Shown in pieces: positions 1-8,921 of a stretch of 64,000 nucleotides of DNA (positions are counted from its first letter, which is position 1; every line of letters starts with the position of its first letter). The DNA is from Geothrix sp. 21YS21S-2 (GTDB lineage: Bacteria; Acidobacteriota; Holophagae; Holophagales; Holophagaceae): positions 1,584,001-1,648,000 of the forward strand of contig NZ_CP132910.1 in assembly GCF_030846775.1 (NCBI RefSeq). Reading direction: 5' to 3'. A model generated the notes under the pieces. That model was given only the letters and a program-made list of their open reading frames with translations. It was not told the DNA's origin and ran no database searches. A program made the position numbers and the translations under genes.

Positions 1-191
1 GCTCCTTGAACAGGGTGATCTGAATCGAGACTCCCATCATGACCAGAACCGGGGTGGGCACCAACCCTTGAAAAAGGGATGGGGTCGGCAGAAGGCATGG
101 ATCCGGGGGACTTCCTGCCGGAACGGGGCCGCGGGAGGGGCGCCCGGGACCTCGGCTTCCATGATCCTTCACGGTTCCAGGACTTTGGTTG

Positions 192-197
192 TATAAT
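192..197 (+). promoter_or_regulatory. Candidate sigma-70 promoter (-10 box) for the propeller kinase
   Basis: A perfect TATAAT lies at 192-197 in a short AT-rich stretch of otherwise GC-rich DNA. A weak -35 candidate, TTCACG, lies at 168-173 with an 18-base spacer. The kinase start follows 70-110 bases downstream. Bases 1-267 hold no gene I can support. Confidence 0.45.
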
Positions 198-267
198 ATT
201 TGCATTCCAGCTAAATTACAAAAGCTGAAACAATTAGCAGAAGCAAGCTTGCTACGATCGCCCTTCC

Positions 268-3200
268 ATGGTCCGGAGCAAGCCTAGGGGGCCTGCCTTG
301 GCAACCATGAACGACCTCTTGCGGCTGACCCTGGCCCTGCTGGTGGGCCTGGGATCGCTGCGGGCTCGCCCGCCGGAGCCCCCCGGCCGCTTGAAGTGGC
401 TGGAATTCGGACTCGAGGACGGCCTTCAGGACCTAAACATTTCAACACTCAGCCAGGACAGGGACGGGTTCGTCTGGGTCGGCACCGAGACGGGCCTGCA
501 CCGCTTCGACGGGAAATCCTTCCAGAGCTTTAGGCGTCCGAATGGGCTGCCCAGCAGCGTGGTCCAGGCGGTCCTGGTCCATCCCGACGGGAAGCTCTGG
601 ATCGGCACCTTCCGGGGCCTGGCCCGCAGCGAGGGGGACCGGTTCGTTGCCGTGGGCGCCGGCCTGCCCGATCCGGCCCCGTCCATCACGGCCCTGGCCG
701 TCGGACCCGGGGGGCGCCTCCATGTGGGAACCGCCACCGGCCCCTACCGGCAAACCACCGGGGATCATTTCGAAACCATGCCCTCCTGGCCCGGGGGCGC
801 CGTTGCCGCCCTTGCATCCCTGCCCGAAGGAGGGGGGCTGGTCGCCTCCTCCTGGGATGGTCACCGGGCCCGGGTGTTCAGGGCGGAGGGCGGGGCCTGG
901 CAGGAGCTTGCGGGCCCCGCGGGTTTCGGGAAACGGCCCCTGCGTGCGCTCGCGGTGGATGGAACGGGAACGCTCTGGGCCCGTTCGACGGAGGCCCTCT
1001 GGTGCCTCAGGCAGGGGAGGTTCGAACCCGCGCCGTTCCCGGTGAAACGAACCAATGGGGGCGTGAGCCTCCACGTGGACGGACGGGGACGGCTCTGGAT
1101 GCCGGGCAACAGCGAGCTTGTGTGGCTGGACAAGGGGGACGTCCTGAGGATGGGCGTGAAGGAGGGGTGGCCCGGAGGGCTCGGAGCGGCCGTCCTGATG
1201 GATCGGGGGGGCGCCCTCTGGGCGGGTGGACGGGGGCTCGGGAGGGTCAAGGGCCGCCGGTTCTGGCGCAGCCATGGCGCCGAGAGCGGCCTGGCGGATC
1301 CGTGCGTCTGGAGCCTGATCCGGGACAGGTTCGGGACGATGTTCGCGGGGACCCAGCGGGGACTGGCCCGGCTGGGGCCCGGCGGATGGCAGATGATCCC
1401 CGGAACGGAGGACACCCAGGTCCGGTCCGTGGTCCAGGGGCCTGATGGCGCCTTCTATCTGGCGGGCTCGGCCTGGGTGCGGCGGTGGGACCCGGCCACG
1501 GGACAGACCGTTAAATTCGGGCCGCAGCAGGGGGTTCGAGCCGATGGCCGCATCTTCCGCCTGGTGTTCGACCGCTCGGGCACGCTGTGGGTGGCGACGG
1601 ATTCAGGCGGCCTTTTGCGGGGAACCGGCCATGGGAGCCTGTGGGGCTTCACCCCTGAACCGCTGCCTGGCGGCACACCCAGGGAATCCATCGGGGACCT
1701 CCACGAGGATGCCGAAGGCCGGCTCTGGGCCGCGGGCGAACATGGCCTGGCCCTCCGCGAAGGCGGCCGATGGCGCCGCTTCACCCGCCAGGACGGCCTG
1801 CGCGAGGACGCCCTGGACTTCACGCGGTCCCTTCGCAACGGCGACCTGCTCCTGGCCTACTCCAGCAACCTCGGGGTGGCGCGGGCCCGCTACGACAAGG
1901 GGCGGTTCCGCATCCTGAAGCATTTCGACGCGGAGATCGATCCGGCCCTGACGATCTTCCTCCTGGGTGAGGATGTCCACGGCAACCTGTGGGTCGGCTC
2001 CGGCGCGGGCGTGCACCTCGTGCATGCCGGTGGAGGCGTGGAGGTGTTCACCTACCGCGACGGACTCGTCAGCGACGGCACCAACAACATGGCCTTCCTC
2101 CCGGACCCCAACGGCGACGTGTGGATCGGGACCGTCGACGGCATCGCACGTTTCGTGGCGCGGGCCTACGATGGCCTTCCGCCCCCGCCCGTGCTGCGGA
2201 CCTATGCCTTCACCCTGGGCCAGGCGTCCTTCCATGAGGTCCCGGACAAGCCCCTCGACGTGCCCTTCCGGAGCAACACGTTCGAGGCCCGTTTCGCCGC
2301 CCTCAGCATCCACCACCAGGACGACCTCCATCTGGGGGCCCGGCTCGAGGGGCTGGAGCCGGAATGGCATGCGGCCAAAGGCCGGGAGGCGAGGTACACG
2401 GGTTTGGCCCCCGGCCTCTATGCCTTCCAGGTCCGCAGCCAGGCCGGCGGCGGGCCGTGGGTGTATTCAACGCCCATCCGCTTCCGGGTGCTCCCCCCCT
2501 GGTGGGGGTCCTGGACGTTCCGGGTGCTGGCGGGCCTCGGCGTGGTGGCGGGCGCCATCGCCTATGCCCGGTGGAGGACCTGGGCGCTGGCCCGGCGGAA
2601 CGCCCACCTCGAGGAGCGCGTGGAGGAGCGCACCCGGGAGCTGACGGAAGCCAAGGCCACCCTGGAAGAGCGGGTGAAGGAGCGCACCGCGGAACTGCAG
2701 GCCTCCCACAGCCAGCTTGTGCAGTCCCAGAAGATGGAAAGTCTCGGCTTCCTGGCCGGGGGCGTCGCCCACGACATGAACAACGTGCTGGGCGCCATCC
2801 TGACCCTGGCCTCGGTGAACCTGGAAGTCCATGAAGCGGACAGCGCCACGCACCGGGCCTTCGAGACCATCGTCAAGGCGGCGGAGCGGGGCACCAACGT
2901 GGTCAAGGGGCTGCTGAGCTTCGCCCGGGCGGGCGTGGTGGAGAACCGCCTGCTGAACCTGAACGACGTGGTGCGCGAGGAGATCAAGCTGCTGGAGCGC
3001 ACGACCCTGGTGAAGGTGCGCTTCGAGCTGGACCTGGATCCGGCGCTGCGGCCCATGAAGGGCGACGCCGGCTCCTTCGCCCAGGTGTTCATGAACCTGT
3101 GTATCAACGCCATGGACGCCATGCCGGAGAACGGCACCCTGGTGCTTCGGACCCGGAACCTGCCTGAGCAGAGGATCGAGGCCGTGGTGGAGGACAACGG

Positions 3201-3810
3201 GAGCGGGATGACCCGCGAGGTGCTGGACCGCGCCCTGGATCCCTTCTTCACCACGAAGGGCGTGGGCAAGGGCACCGGCCTGGGCCTGTCCATGGTCTAC
3301 AGCACGGTCAAGGCCCACCACGGCCAACTGGAACTCCAGAGCGAACCCGGCAGGGGCACCCGGGTGAGGATGACCTTCCCGGCCTGCGCCCCGGCGGCCT
3401 CGGCCCCGGTGGACGGGGCGGAACCCCGCGCGGCGGCCGCCGGTCCGGTCCTGGACGTGCTCCTGGTGGAAGACGACGAATTCATGATGAGCACCCTCCA
3501 GAATGTCCTGGAGTACCTGGGCCACACGTTCACCGCGGCCGCCTGCGGGGAGGAGGCCCTGGCCCGGCTCGGCGAGGGCTACCGGCCCGACGTGGTGATC
3601 CTCGACATGAACATGCCCGGCCTGGGCGGGGCCGGAACCCTGCCCCGCCTGCGCGCCCTCTGCCCGGGGATTCCGGTGCTGCTCGCCACGGGGCGGACCG
3701 ACCAGGACGCGCTGGATCTCGTCGCCGCCTACGACCAGGTCACGCTTATGGCTAAGCCTTTCGGGATAGAGGAATTGCGATACAACCTGGGGTCGTGCGG
3801 AAAGGCGTGA
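268..3810 (+). CDS. Propeller-type hybrid sensor histidine kinase with C-terminal receiver
   Basis: A large membrane sensor of 1180 aa. A signal-like hydrophobic N-terminus starts at an internal Met (base 307), so that Met may be the true start. Repeats with the WVGTxxGL pattern fill roughly residues 50-640 (two-component-regulator propeller), then a Y_Y_Y-like domain, one membrane segment near 750-770 and a coiled coil rich in EERVxERT. The kinase core has His835 in GGVAHDMNN, an N box (NAMDAMPENG), and G boxes DNGSG and GTGLGLS. The receiver has LLVEDDE, phospho-acceptor Asp1113 and a conserved Lys in MAKPFG. Such proteins sense a periplasmic ligand, often a polysaccharide breakdown product; the ligand here is unknown. 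There is no adjacent DNA-binding partner. Confidence 0.93.
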   Translation: MVRSKPRGPALATMNDLLRLTLALLVGLGSLRARPPEPPGRLKWLEFGLEDGLQDLNISTLSQDRDGFVWVGTETGLHRFDGKSFQSFRRPNGLPSSVVQAVLVHPDGKLWIGTFRGLARSEGDRFVAVGAGLPDPAPSITALAVGPGGRLHVGTATGPYRQTTGDHFETMPSWPGGAVAALASLPEGGGLVASSWDGHRARVFRAEGGAWQELAGPAGFGKRPLRALAVDGTGTLWARSTEALWCLRQGRFEPAPFPVKRTNGGVSLHVDGRGRLWMPGNSELVWLDKGDVLRMGVKEGWPGGLGAAVLMDRGGALWAGGRGLGRVKGRRFWRSHGAESGLADPCVWSLIRDRFGTMFAGTQRGLARLGPGGWQMIPGTEDTQVRSVVQGPDGAFYLAGSAWVRRWDPATGQTVKFGPQQGVRADGRIFRLVFDRSGTLWVATDSGGLLRGTGHGSLWGFTPEPLPGGTPRESIGDLHEDAEGRLWAAGEHGLALREGGRWRRFTRQDGLREDALDFTRSLRNGDLLLAYSSNLGVARARYDKGRFRILKHFDAEIDPALTIFLLGEDVHGNLWVGSGAGVHLVHAGGGVEVFTYRDGLVSDGTNNMAFLPDPNGDVWIGTVDGIARFVARAYDGLPPPPVLRTYAFTLGQASFHEVPDKPLDVPFRSNTFEARFAALSIHHQDDLHLGARLEGLEPEWHAAKGREARYTGLAPGLYAFQVRSQAGGGPWVYSTPIRFRVLPPWWGSWTFRVLAGLGVVAGAIAYARWRTWALARRNAHLEERVEERTRELTEAKATLEERVKERTAELQASHSQLVQSQKMESLGFLAGGVAHDMNNVLGAILTLASVNLEVHEADSATHRAFETIVKAAERGTNVVKGLLSFARAGVVENRLLNLNDVVREEIKLLERTTLVKVRFELDLDPALRPMKGDAGSFAQVFMNLCINAMDAMPENGTLVLRTRNLPEQRIEAVVEDNGSGMTREVLDRALDPFFTTKGVGKGTGLGLSMVYSTVKAHHGQLELQSEPGRGTRVRMTFPACAPAASAPVDGAEPRAAAAGPVLDVLLVEDDEFMMSTLQNVLEYLGHTFTAAACGEEALARLGEGYRPDVVILDMNMPGLGGAGTLPRLRALCPGIPVLLATGRTDQDALDLVAAYDQVTLMAKPFGIEELRYNLGSCGKA

Positions 3811-3975
3811 AGGCGCCGGGCCGGCCTCCCCGGGGAGATGGGTCGCGGAGAATGGCCGTCAACCGGGTCGTCCAAGAAGGCACCCCCTGGACGAAGGTCG
3901 GCAGGACAGCCGCACGCTTGCGCGAAGAGCCGCTATAGTCGGGTCTGAACAACCGGGAACGGCCTGTCAGGAGGG

Positions 3976-5052
3976 ATGATGTCCTTCAATTTCCGTTTCG
4001 ATCGAGGGCTGCGGGCATGGGCTTGCGTCCTTCTGAACGTCTTGGCCTTAGCGTTCTCCCACGTTTCCGATGCGGGCCAGCCCGGCCATGCTCCCTACCT
4101 GAACCAGCCCGCTCCGGGAAGGACGCCAAAACTGTTCGCGCCCGGCCTCGTGAACACAGGGATGACGACCCGGGACATCACCTTCTCTCCCGACGGAAAT
4201 GAAGCCTATTTCCGGGTCTCGTCCGAGGGTTTCGTCCACAGCGCCATCGTGGAGGTCCGGCGGACGGCCTCCGGATGGACCGCACCCGAAGTGCCTGAGT
4301 TCGCAGCCGATCCACGGTGGAAGACCCTGGAGCCGCACATCAGTCCGGACGGCAAGCGATTCTGGTTCGTGTCGGACCGCCCGGAGGATCCGGAGGCCCA
4401 GGCGCCCGCCCCCATGGGGATCTGGGTGATGGAGCGCGGACCCGCAGGGTGGGGAGCGCCCCGGCGCCTCGGGTCCGACATCAACGGTCCCGATGGCAGC
4501 TTCTTCCCCACCGCCACCCGCGAGGGCACCTTGTACTTCTGCCGGGATGGAGCGGACGGCAGGGGAAGCATCTGGCGGGCTCGCCGGAGGGGCGGTGGCC
4601 TCGAGGCCGCAGAAAGGTTGCCGGACCGTGTCCAGGTCGGCAAGGCCCGCTTCAATCCTTTCATCGCGCCGGACGAGAGTCTGATGATCGTGGCTGCGAT
4701 GGGCCTCCAGGATTCCGTGGGGGGTCTGGACTACTATGTGCTCTTCCGCAACGCCAAGGACCAGTGGAGCCTGCCCCGGAATCTGGGCCCGATGATCAAT
4801 CACCCCGGGAACGGCGAGGAAAGCGCCAGCCTCAGCCAGGATGGCACGTACCTCTTCTTCGCCTCGGCCCGGGGCGGGAAGGAGTCGTTCGCCCGGGGCG
4901 AGAAGATCACCCTCCGGCGCCTGCAGGACCTGGACCGCCGTCCGGGCGAGAACGGAAGGATGGCCATCTACTGGGTGGAAGCGAGCTTCCTTGACGAACT
5001 GAAGAAGGCGGCGGTGTTCCCGATCGGGACAGGAGCAGGGCAACAACAGTAA
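3976..5052 (+). CDS. Secreted PD40 (TolB-like) beta-propeller protein
   Basis: 358 aa with an N-terminal hydrophobic export segment (about residues 10-30). It has several PD40-type motifs of the form FSPDGNEAYF, ISPDGKRFWF and LSQDGTYLFF, each a blade of a TolB/WD40-like propeller. No catalytic motif is visible, so it is probably a periplasmic binding or scaffold protein. Two ATGs (3976 and 3979) follow AGGAGGG at 3969-3975; the second has better spacing. It is 165 bases downstream of the propeller kinase in the same direction, so a functional link is possible but unproved. Confidence 0.75.
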   Translation: MMSFNFRFDRGLRAWACVLLNVLALAFSHVSDAGQPGHAPYLNQPAPGRTPKLFAPGLVNTGMTTRDITFSPDGNEAYFRVSSEGFVHSAIVEVRRTASGWTAPEVPEFAADPRWKTLEPHISPDGKRFWFVSDRPEDPEAQAPAPMGIWVMERGPAGWGAPRRLGSDINGPDGSFFPTATREGTLYFCRDGADGRGSIWRARRRGGGLEAAERLPDRVQVGKARFNPFIAPDESLMIVAAMGLQDSVGGLDYYVLFRNAKDQWSLPRNLGPMINHPGNGEESASLSQDGTYLFFASARGGKESFARGEKITLRRLQDLDRRPGENGRMAIYWVEASFLDELKKAAVFPIGTGAGQQQ

Positions 5053-5074
5053 GGCCCACCTTGTGGGTGGGCCT
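5052..5074. terminator. Bidirectional hairpin terminator
   Basis: A perfect 9-bp stem (AGGCCCACC at 5052-5060 with GGTGGGCCT at 5066-5074) and a 5-base loop begin at the stop codon of the PD40 gene. Read leftward, toward the end of the tRNA-Lys transcript, it is followed by TTACTGTTGTTG, so it may end transcription from both sides. The U-tract is weak on the plus strand. Confidence 0.5.
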
Positions 5075-5089
5075 AAGTGCTGTTCCGAC

Positions 5090-5166
5090 TGGTGGTCCCT
5101 CAGGGACTCGAACCCTGGACCCTCTGATTAAGAGTCAGATGCTCTAACCAGCTGAGCTAAGGAACC
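5090..5166 (-). tRNA. tRNA-Lys (anticodon CUU)
   Basis: A 77-base cloverleaf on the minus strand. The acceptor GGTTCCT pairs with AGGGACC, the D arm is GCTC/GAGC, the anticodon loop is CTCTTAA giving anticodon CTT, and the T arm is CAGGG-TTCGAGT-CCCTG. Discriminator A and a genome-encoded CCA follow. Confidence 0.97.
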
Positions 5167-5180
5167 GACTCGGAAGTTCT

Positions 5181-5208
5181 AGTTTACCCGCCATGGTGCG
5201 GAACGCAA
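5181..5208 (-). promoter_or_regulatory. Candidate promoter of tRNA-Lys
   Basis: On the minus strand, TTGCGT (5208-5203), a 16-base spacer and TAAACT (5186-5181) lie just upstream of the mature tRNA 5' end at 5166, a typical arrangement for a tRNA gene. It was chosen by pattern only. Confidence 0.4.
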
Positions 5209-5296
5209 GGAAAATTCAAACGGGAAAAGCGCCCTGGCAGTGCGGGCGGGCGAGGATCCGGAGGCAACCGGGGGCGGGACCCGCTAAGCTTTTTCC

Positions 5297-6022
5297 ATGC
5301 GCGTCGCTCTGGTTTCTGACATCCATGGGAACCTGCCGGCCCTCGAGGCGGTGGTCCGGGACCTGGAAGGACGCGGGGTGGACCGGGTGGTGAACCTGGG
5401 GGACTCCGTTTCGGGGCCGCTGTTGCCGCTGGAGACGGCGCGGTTCCTCATGGGGACGGGGTGGCTGCACCTGGCGGGGAACCACGAGCGGCAGGTGCTC
5501 GAAGGGGGGGCGATGGGCGCGTCCGACGCCTATGCCCACGGCAGGCTGGGCGAGGCCGAGTTCGCCTGGCTGCGGAGCCTGCCGGGCACCGGGCGGCTGG
5601 GGGAGGCGGTGTTCCTCTGCCACGGGACCCCGGCGTCGGACCTGGTGTACTTCCTGGAGACCGTGGACGGCGGCGGGATCCGGCCGGCGACGGCGGAGGA
5701 GGTGGAAGGGAGGCTGGGCTCCGTCGCGGCCCCGGTCATCGCCTGCGGGCATTCCCACACGCCGCGGGTGGCGCGAACGGCGCGGGGGCAGCTCATCGTG
5801 AACCCCGGCAGCGTGGGGCTGCAGGCCTTCCACGTGGACGAACCCTACCGCCACTCGGTGGTCAACGGGAGCCCGGAGGCGCGGTACGCGCTGCTGGAGC
5901 CGGCCGGGGACGTCTGGGAGGCGCGGCTGCTGAAGGTGGAATACGACGCGGCGCCCATGGCGAGGCTGGCGGCGCTCCGGGGGCGCCCGGACTGGGAGAG
6001 GGCCCTGCTGACGGGGTATTAG
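5297..6022 (+). CDS. Calcineurin-like metallophosphoesterase (YfcE/MJ0936-like)
   Basis: 241 aa cytoplasmic phosphoesterase. The di-metal site motifs are in order: SDIHGN at residues 7-12, NLGDSVSGP, AGNHE, CHGTP and GHSHTP. The C-terminal VNPGSVG is typical of the small YfcE-like or Ap4A-hydrolase-like branch. The substrate cannot be told from sequence. Its stop codon overlaps the stop of the convergent SEC-C gene by 4 bases. Confidence 0.88.
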   Translation: MRVALVSDIHGNLPALEAVVRDLEGRGVDRVVNLGDSVSGPLLPLETARFLMGTGWLHLAGNHERQVLEGGAMGASDAYAHGRLGEAEFAWLRSLPGTGRLGEAVFLCHGTPASDLVYFLETVDGGGIRPATAEEVEGRLGSVAAPVIACGHSHTPRVARTARGQLIVNPGSVGLQAFHVDEPYRHSVVNGSPEARYALLEPAGDVWEARLLKVEYDAAPMARLAALRGRPDWERALLTGY

Positions 6023-6939
6023 GGCTTCCCGCAGCAGCGCTTGTATTTCTTCCCGCTGCCGCAGGGGCACGGGGCGTTGAGCGCGGGGGTCGCGGCGTCG
6101 CGCGGGTAGCCCTGGCGGGCGATGATCGACTGCAGGGCCTCGGGCGCGAAGGTGGGCAGGTCCTCCACGGGCTCGTCCTCGAATGCGTTGCCGTCGCCGG
6201 GCCAGTGGAGTTCCTCCAGGGAGAGCAGGGCGTCCTCGACCAGGTGGTGGGTCAGCAGGAAGCGGCGGCGCTGGTGGGCGTTGTGCTTCGTGAGCGCCTC
6301 CTCCAGCTCGCCTTCGTCCACCAGTTCCCGGTCCACCCGCCCCCGGGCGCAGGCGTCCTGGAGGCGCGGGAGGAAGGGGGCGAAGCCCGCGGTCTCCAGG
6401 GCGATGACGAGGAAGGCCCAGGCGGTGGGATCCTCGGCGGGGCCCCGGGCCTCGAAGGCGCTGAGAAGGGCGTCGAAGCTCCGCATGAGCCGTTCCTCGG
6501 GCAGGTGCCCCTGGAAGGACTGCACCAGGAGGGCGTCCATGGCTGCGCCGCGCACGTAGGGGTCCAGGTCCACGTCGCCGGCGGCGGCCTCCAGCACCTC
6601 GGGGGCTCCCAGGCACAGCGACGCGAGGAGGGAGGGCACGCCTTCCGTGAGCAGGTCGCCCAGGAGGGCGTCCTGCTGTTCGGCAGGCAGGCGGAGCATG
6701 GCCATGAGCGGGGCCAGGGCCCGGGGCTCCCGGAACTGGGCGAGGAGGTAGAGGGCGTAGAGGTGGGCGTTGGAACCCGCGGCGTCCATGTAGTCCATGG
6801 GGTCGGCGGCGGCCTCCTCCAGGATCGTCAGGAGGCCGGGGATGACGGCCGCGGGCTGGTCCATGGCCTCCAGGAGCGCGGCCTCGGGGAGGCCGTCGTA
6901 GGGGAGTTCAAGCTCGGCGAGGATGTCCGACGGTGTCAT
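6019..6939 (-). CDS. DUF1186-like repeat protein with C-terminal SEC-C zinc motif
   Basis: 306 aa, mostly helical and acidic (HEAT-like look). It ends in PCPCGSGKKYKRCC, the SEC-C metal-binding motif also found at the end of SecA. The body resembles DUF1186-type proteins. The ATG at 6939 is preferred because GGAG lies 8 bases upstream; an earlier ATG (6963) lacks a ribosome site. It is the last gene of the leftward FAD oxidoreductase-M50-trpS group. Function unknown. Confidence 0.75.
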   Translation of the reverse strand: MTPSDILAELELPYDGLPEAALLEAMDQPAAVIPGLLTILEEAAADPMDYMDAAGSNAHLYALYLLAQFREPRALAPLMAMLRLPAEQQDALLGDLLTEGVPSLLASLCLGAPEVLEAAAGDVDLDPYVRGAAMDALLVQSFQGHLPEERLMRSFDALLSAFEARGPAEDPTAWAFLVIALETAGFAPFLPRLQDACARGRVDRELVDEGELEEALTKHNAHQRRRFLLTHHLVEDALLSLEELHWPGDGNAFEDEPVEDLPTFAPEALQSIIARQGYPRDAATPALNAPCPCGSGKKYKRCCGKP

Positions 6940-6998
6940 GGCAGGCGCTCCAGTCCCTGCCATGGTAGCGGGAATCCGGCGCGCATCCCTTGGCCGGC

Positions 6999-8114
6999 CT
7001 AGCCGTCCAGCCCGTGGTCCATGTTCATGCCCTTGCGCACCTGCTTCAGGGTGGCGATGCCCTCCTCCCGGGCCCGGGCGATGCCGCGGCGCAGCACGTC
7101 CTGCACGTAGGAGGGGTCCTTGGCGTAGCGGGCGCGCCGCTCGCGCATGGGCGCCAGGTGGGCGTTGAGGGCCTCGGTGAGGGCGCCCTTGAGCTTCCCG
7201 CCCCCGCCGTCGCCGATGCCCGCCGCGATGGACTCGGGGGCCTCGCCGGTGCAGATGGAGATCAGGCGCAGGAGGTTGGCCACCTCCGGGCGGTTCTGGG
7301 GGTCGTAGGCGATGTTGCGGTCGGCGTCGGTCTTGGCGCCCTTGATCACCTTGGCGGTCTCTTCCGCGGTCATCTTGAGCATGATGGTGTTGCCGCGGCT
7401 CTTGCTCATCTTCTGGCCGTCGGTGCCCAGCACCAGGGGGATGTCGGAGAGGAGGGCGTCGGGAATGGGGAAGACCGGCGCGTCCGCGGCGAAGCGGTCG
7501 TTGAAGCGCCGCGCGATCTTGCGGGTGAGCTCCAGGTGGGGCAGCTGGTCCCGGCCCACGGGCACGACGTTGCCCTTGCAGAAGAGGATGTCGGCGGCCT
7601 GGTGGATGGGGTAGGTGTACATGAGGGCGTTCACCTGCTTGAGGCCCGCGGCCTTGATCTCCTCCTTGACGGTGGGGTTGCGGTCCAGCTCGGCGGTGGT
7701 GACCAGGTTCATGAAGGGCAGCAGCAGCTGGTTCAGCTCGGGGATGTGGCTGTGGCTGAAGAAGAAGGTGCGGCCGTTCTCGGGGTCCAGGCCCGAGGCC
7801 AGGTAGTCCAGGATCACTTCGCGGACGTTGGCGCCCACGTTCTCGGCGCTGTCCCGGTCCGTGAGCACCTGGTAGTCGGCGATGACGATGAAGGTGGTGG
7901 CGCCCAGCTCCTGGATGCGCACCCGGTTGGCCAGGGTGCCGAAGAGGTGCCCGATGTGGAGCGGCCCCGTGGGGCGCTCGCCGGTGAGGACCCGGTACTT
8001 GGAGGGGTGCTTCGGGAGGTCCTCCCAGATGGCCTGGCTGCGCCTCGAGGCCTCCAGGAAGGTGGCGGACTCGCCCTCCACGTCTTCGGCGTTGGTGATG
8101 AATTTCTCTTCCAT
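6999..8114 (-). CDS. trpS: Tryptophan--tRNA ligase
   Basis: 371 aa class I aminoacyl-tRNA synthetase that charges tRNA-Trp in the cytoplasm. The HIGH signature is HIGH at residues 53-56 (in GPLHIGHLFG) and the KMSKS loop is GQKMSKSRGN at about 233-242. The family-typical stretch PIHQAADILF and the tail with the Trp-binding fold are intact. It is slightly longer than the usual 330-340 aa. It lies 18 bases downstream of the M50 gene. Confidence 0.97.
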   Translation of the reverse strand: MEEKFITNAEDVEGESATFLEASRRSQAIWEDLPKHPSKYRVLTGERPTGPLHIGHLFGTLANRVRIQELGATTFIVIADYQVLTDRDSAENVGANVREVILDYLASGLDPENGRTFFFSHSHIPELNQLLLPFMNLVTTAELDRNPTVKEEIKAAGLKQVNALMYTYPIHQAADILFCKGNVVPVGRDQLPHLELTRKIARRFNDRFAADAPVFPIPDALLSDIPLVLGTDGQKMSKSRGNTIMLKMTAEETAKVIKGAKTDADRNIAYDPQNRPEVANLLRLISICTGEAPESIAAGIGDGGGGKLKGALTEALNAHLAPMRERRARYAKDPSYVQDVLRRGIARAREEGIATLKQVRKGMNMDHGLDG

Positions 8115-8132
8115 TCGGGCTCCGGTGGGGGC

Positions 8133-8894
8133 TCAGGCTCCGAGCAGGAGCCGGGCCAGGGGGGTGATGTACAGGACGTCCGCGACGTAGAAGAAGGGAC
8201 TGAGGATCGTCGTGATCACCACCGGCAGCACCAGGAAGCACACCAGGAGGACGATGGTGATGGTGGGCTGGATGCGGTCGAAGGTGGGCAGCGTGTGGTG
8301 GGGGAGGAAGCCGCGCAGGATGCCCGCGCCGTCCAGGGGCCCGAAGGGCAGCAGGTTGAAGATGGCCAGGCCGATGTTGATCCAGACCAGGCGCCCCAGG
8401 AGCGTGATGGCCAGCGCCGTGCCGGTGCCCATGCCGGGCACCTGCATGAACCGCTCCACGGGAATCTGCATGGAGGCGAAGAACCAGTTCAGGCGGATGG
8501 AGGGGTTCTCGGGCCCCACCACGCGGATCAGGACCGCCAGGATCACCAGGAACACCAGGGACTGGACCATGTTGGAGGCGGGCCCGGCGGCGGCGACCAT
8601 GGCGTACCCCACCCGCATGGGGTACTTCCGGGTGAGCCGGCCCGGGTTCACCGGCACCGGCTTGGCCCAGCCCAGCACCCGGATGCCCGAGATCATGCCC
8701 AGCAGCGGCAGGATGAGGGTCCCCAGCGGGTCGATGTGGGCCAGCGGGTTCAGGGTCATGCGGCCCAGCCGGGCGGCCGTGTCGTCCTCGAGGTAGTAGG
8801 CCGCCGCGGCGTGGGCGGCCTCGTGGACGCTCAGGGCGAACAGGATGGCCACGTACGAGACGAGGATCGTGGCGATGTGGATGTTGTCGAACAA
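8133..8894 (-). CDS. Site-2-protease-family (M50) membrane zinc protease
   Basis: 253 aa, about six membrane segments. The zinc ligands HEAAH are at residues 24-28 and the second motif NLLPFGPLDG supplies the third ligand. There is no PDZ domain, so it is a short rhomboid-like or SREBP-type M50B member rather than RseP. The natural substrate is unknown. It is 27 bases after the FAD oxidoreductase and 18 before trpS, probably one transcript. Confidence 0.9.
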   Translation of the reverse strand: MFDNIHIATILVSYVAILFALSVHEAAHAAAAYYLEDDTAARLGRMTLNPLAHIDPLGTLILPLLGMISGIRVLGWAKPVPVNPGRLTRKYPMRVGYAMVAAAGPASNMVQSLVFLVILAVLIRVVGPENPSIRLNWFFASMQIPVERFMQVPGMGTGTALAITLLGRLVWINIGLAIFNLLPFGPLDGAGILRGFLPHHTLPTFDRIQPTITIVLLVCFLVLPVVITTILSPFFYVADVLYITPLARLLLGA

Positions 8895-8921
8895 GGGTCC
8901 CCCAGGACCCCCATCATACCG

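Noticed and set aside
1-40. Possible start of a leftward gene at two ATGs (bases 40 and 37).
   Set aside because: Only 13 codons lie inside the window, there is no ribosome site before them, and the upstream codons do not look like protein.
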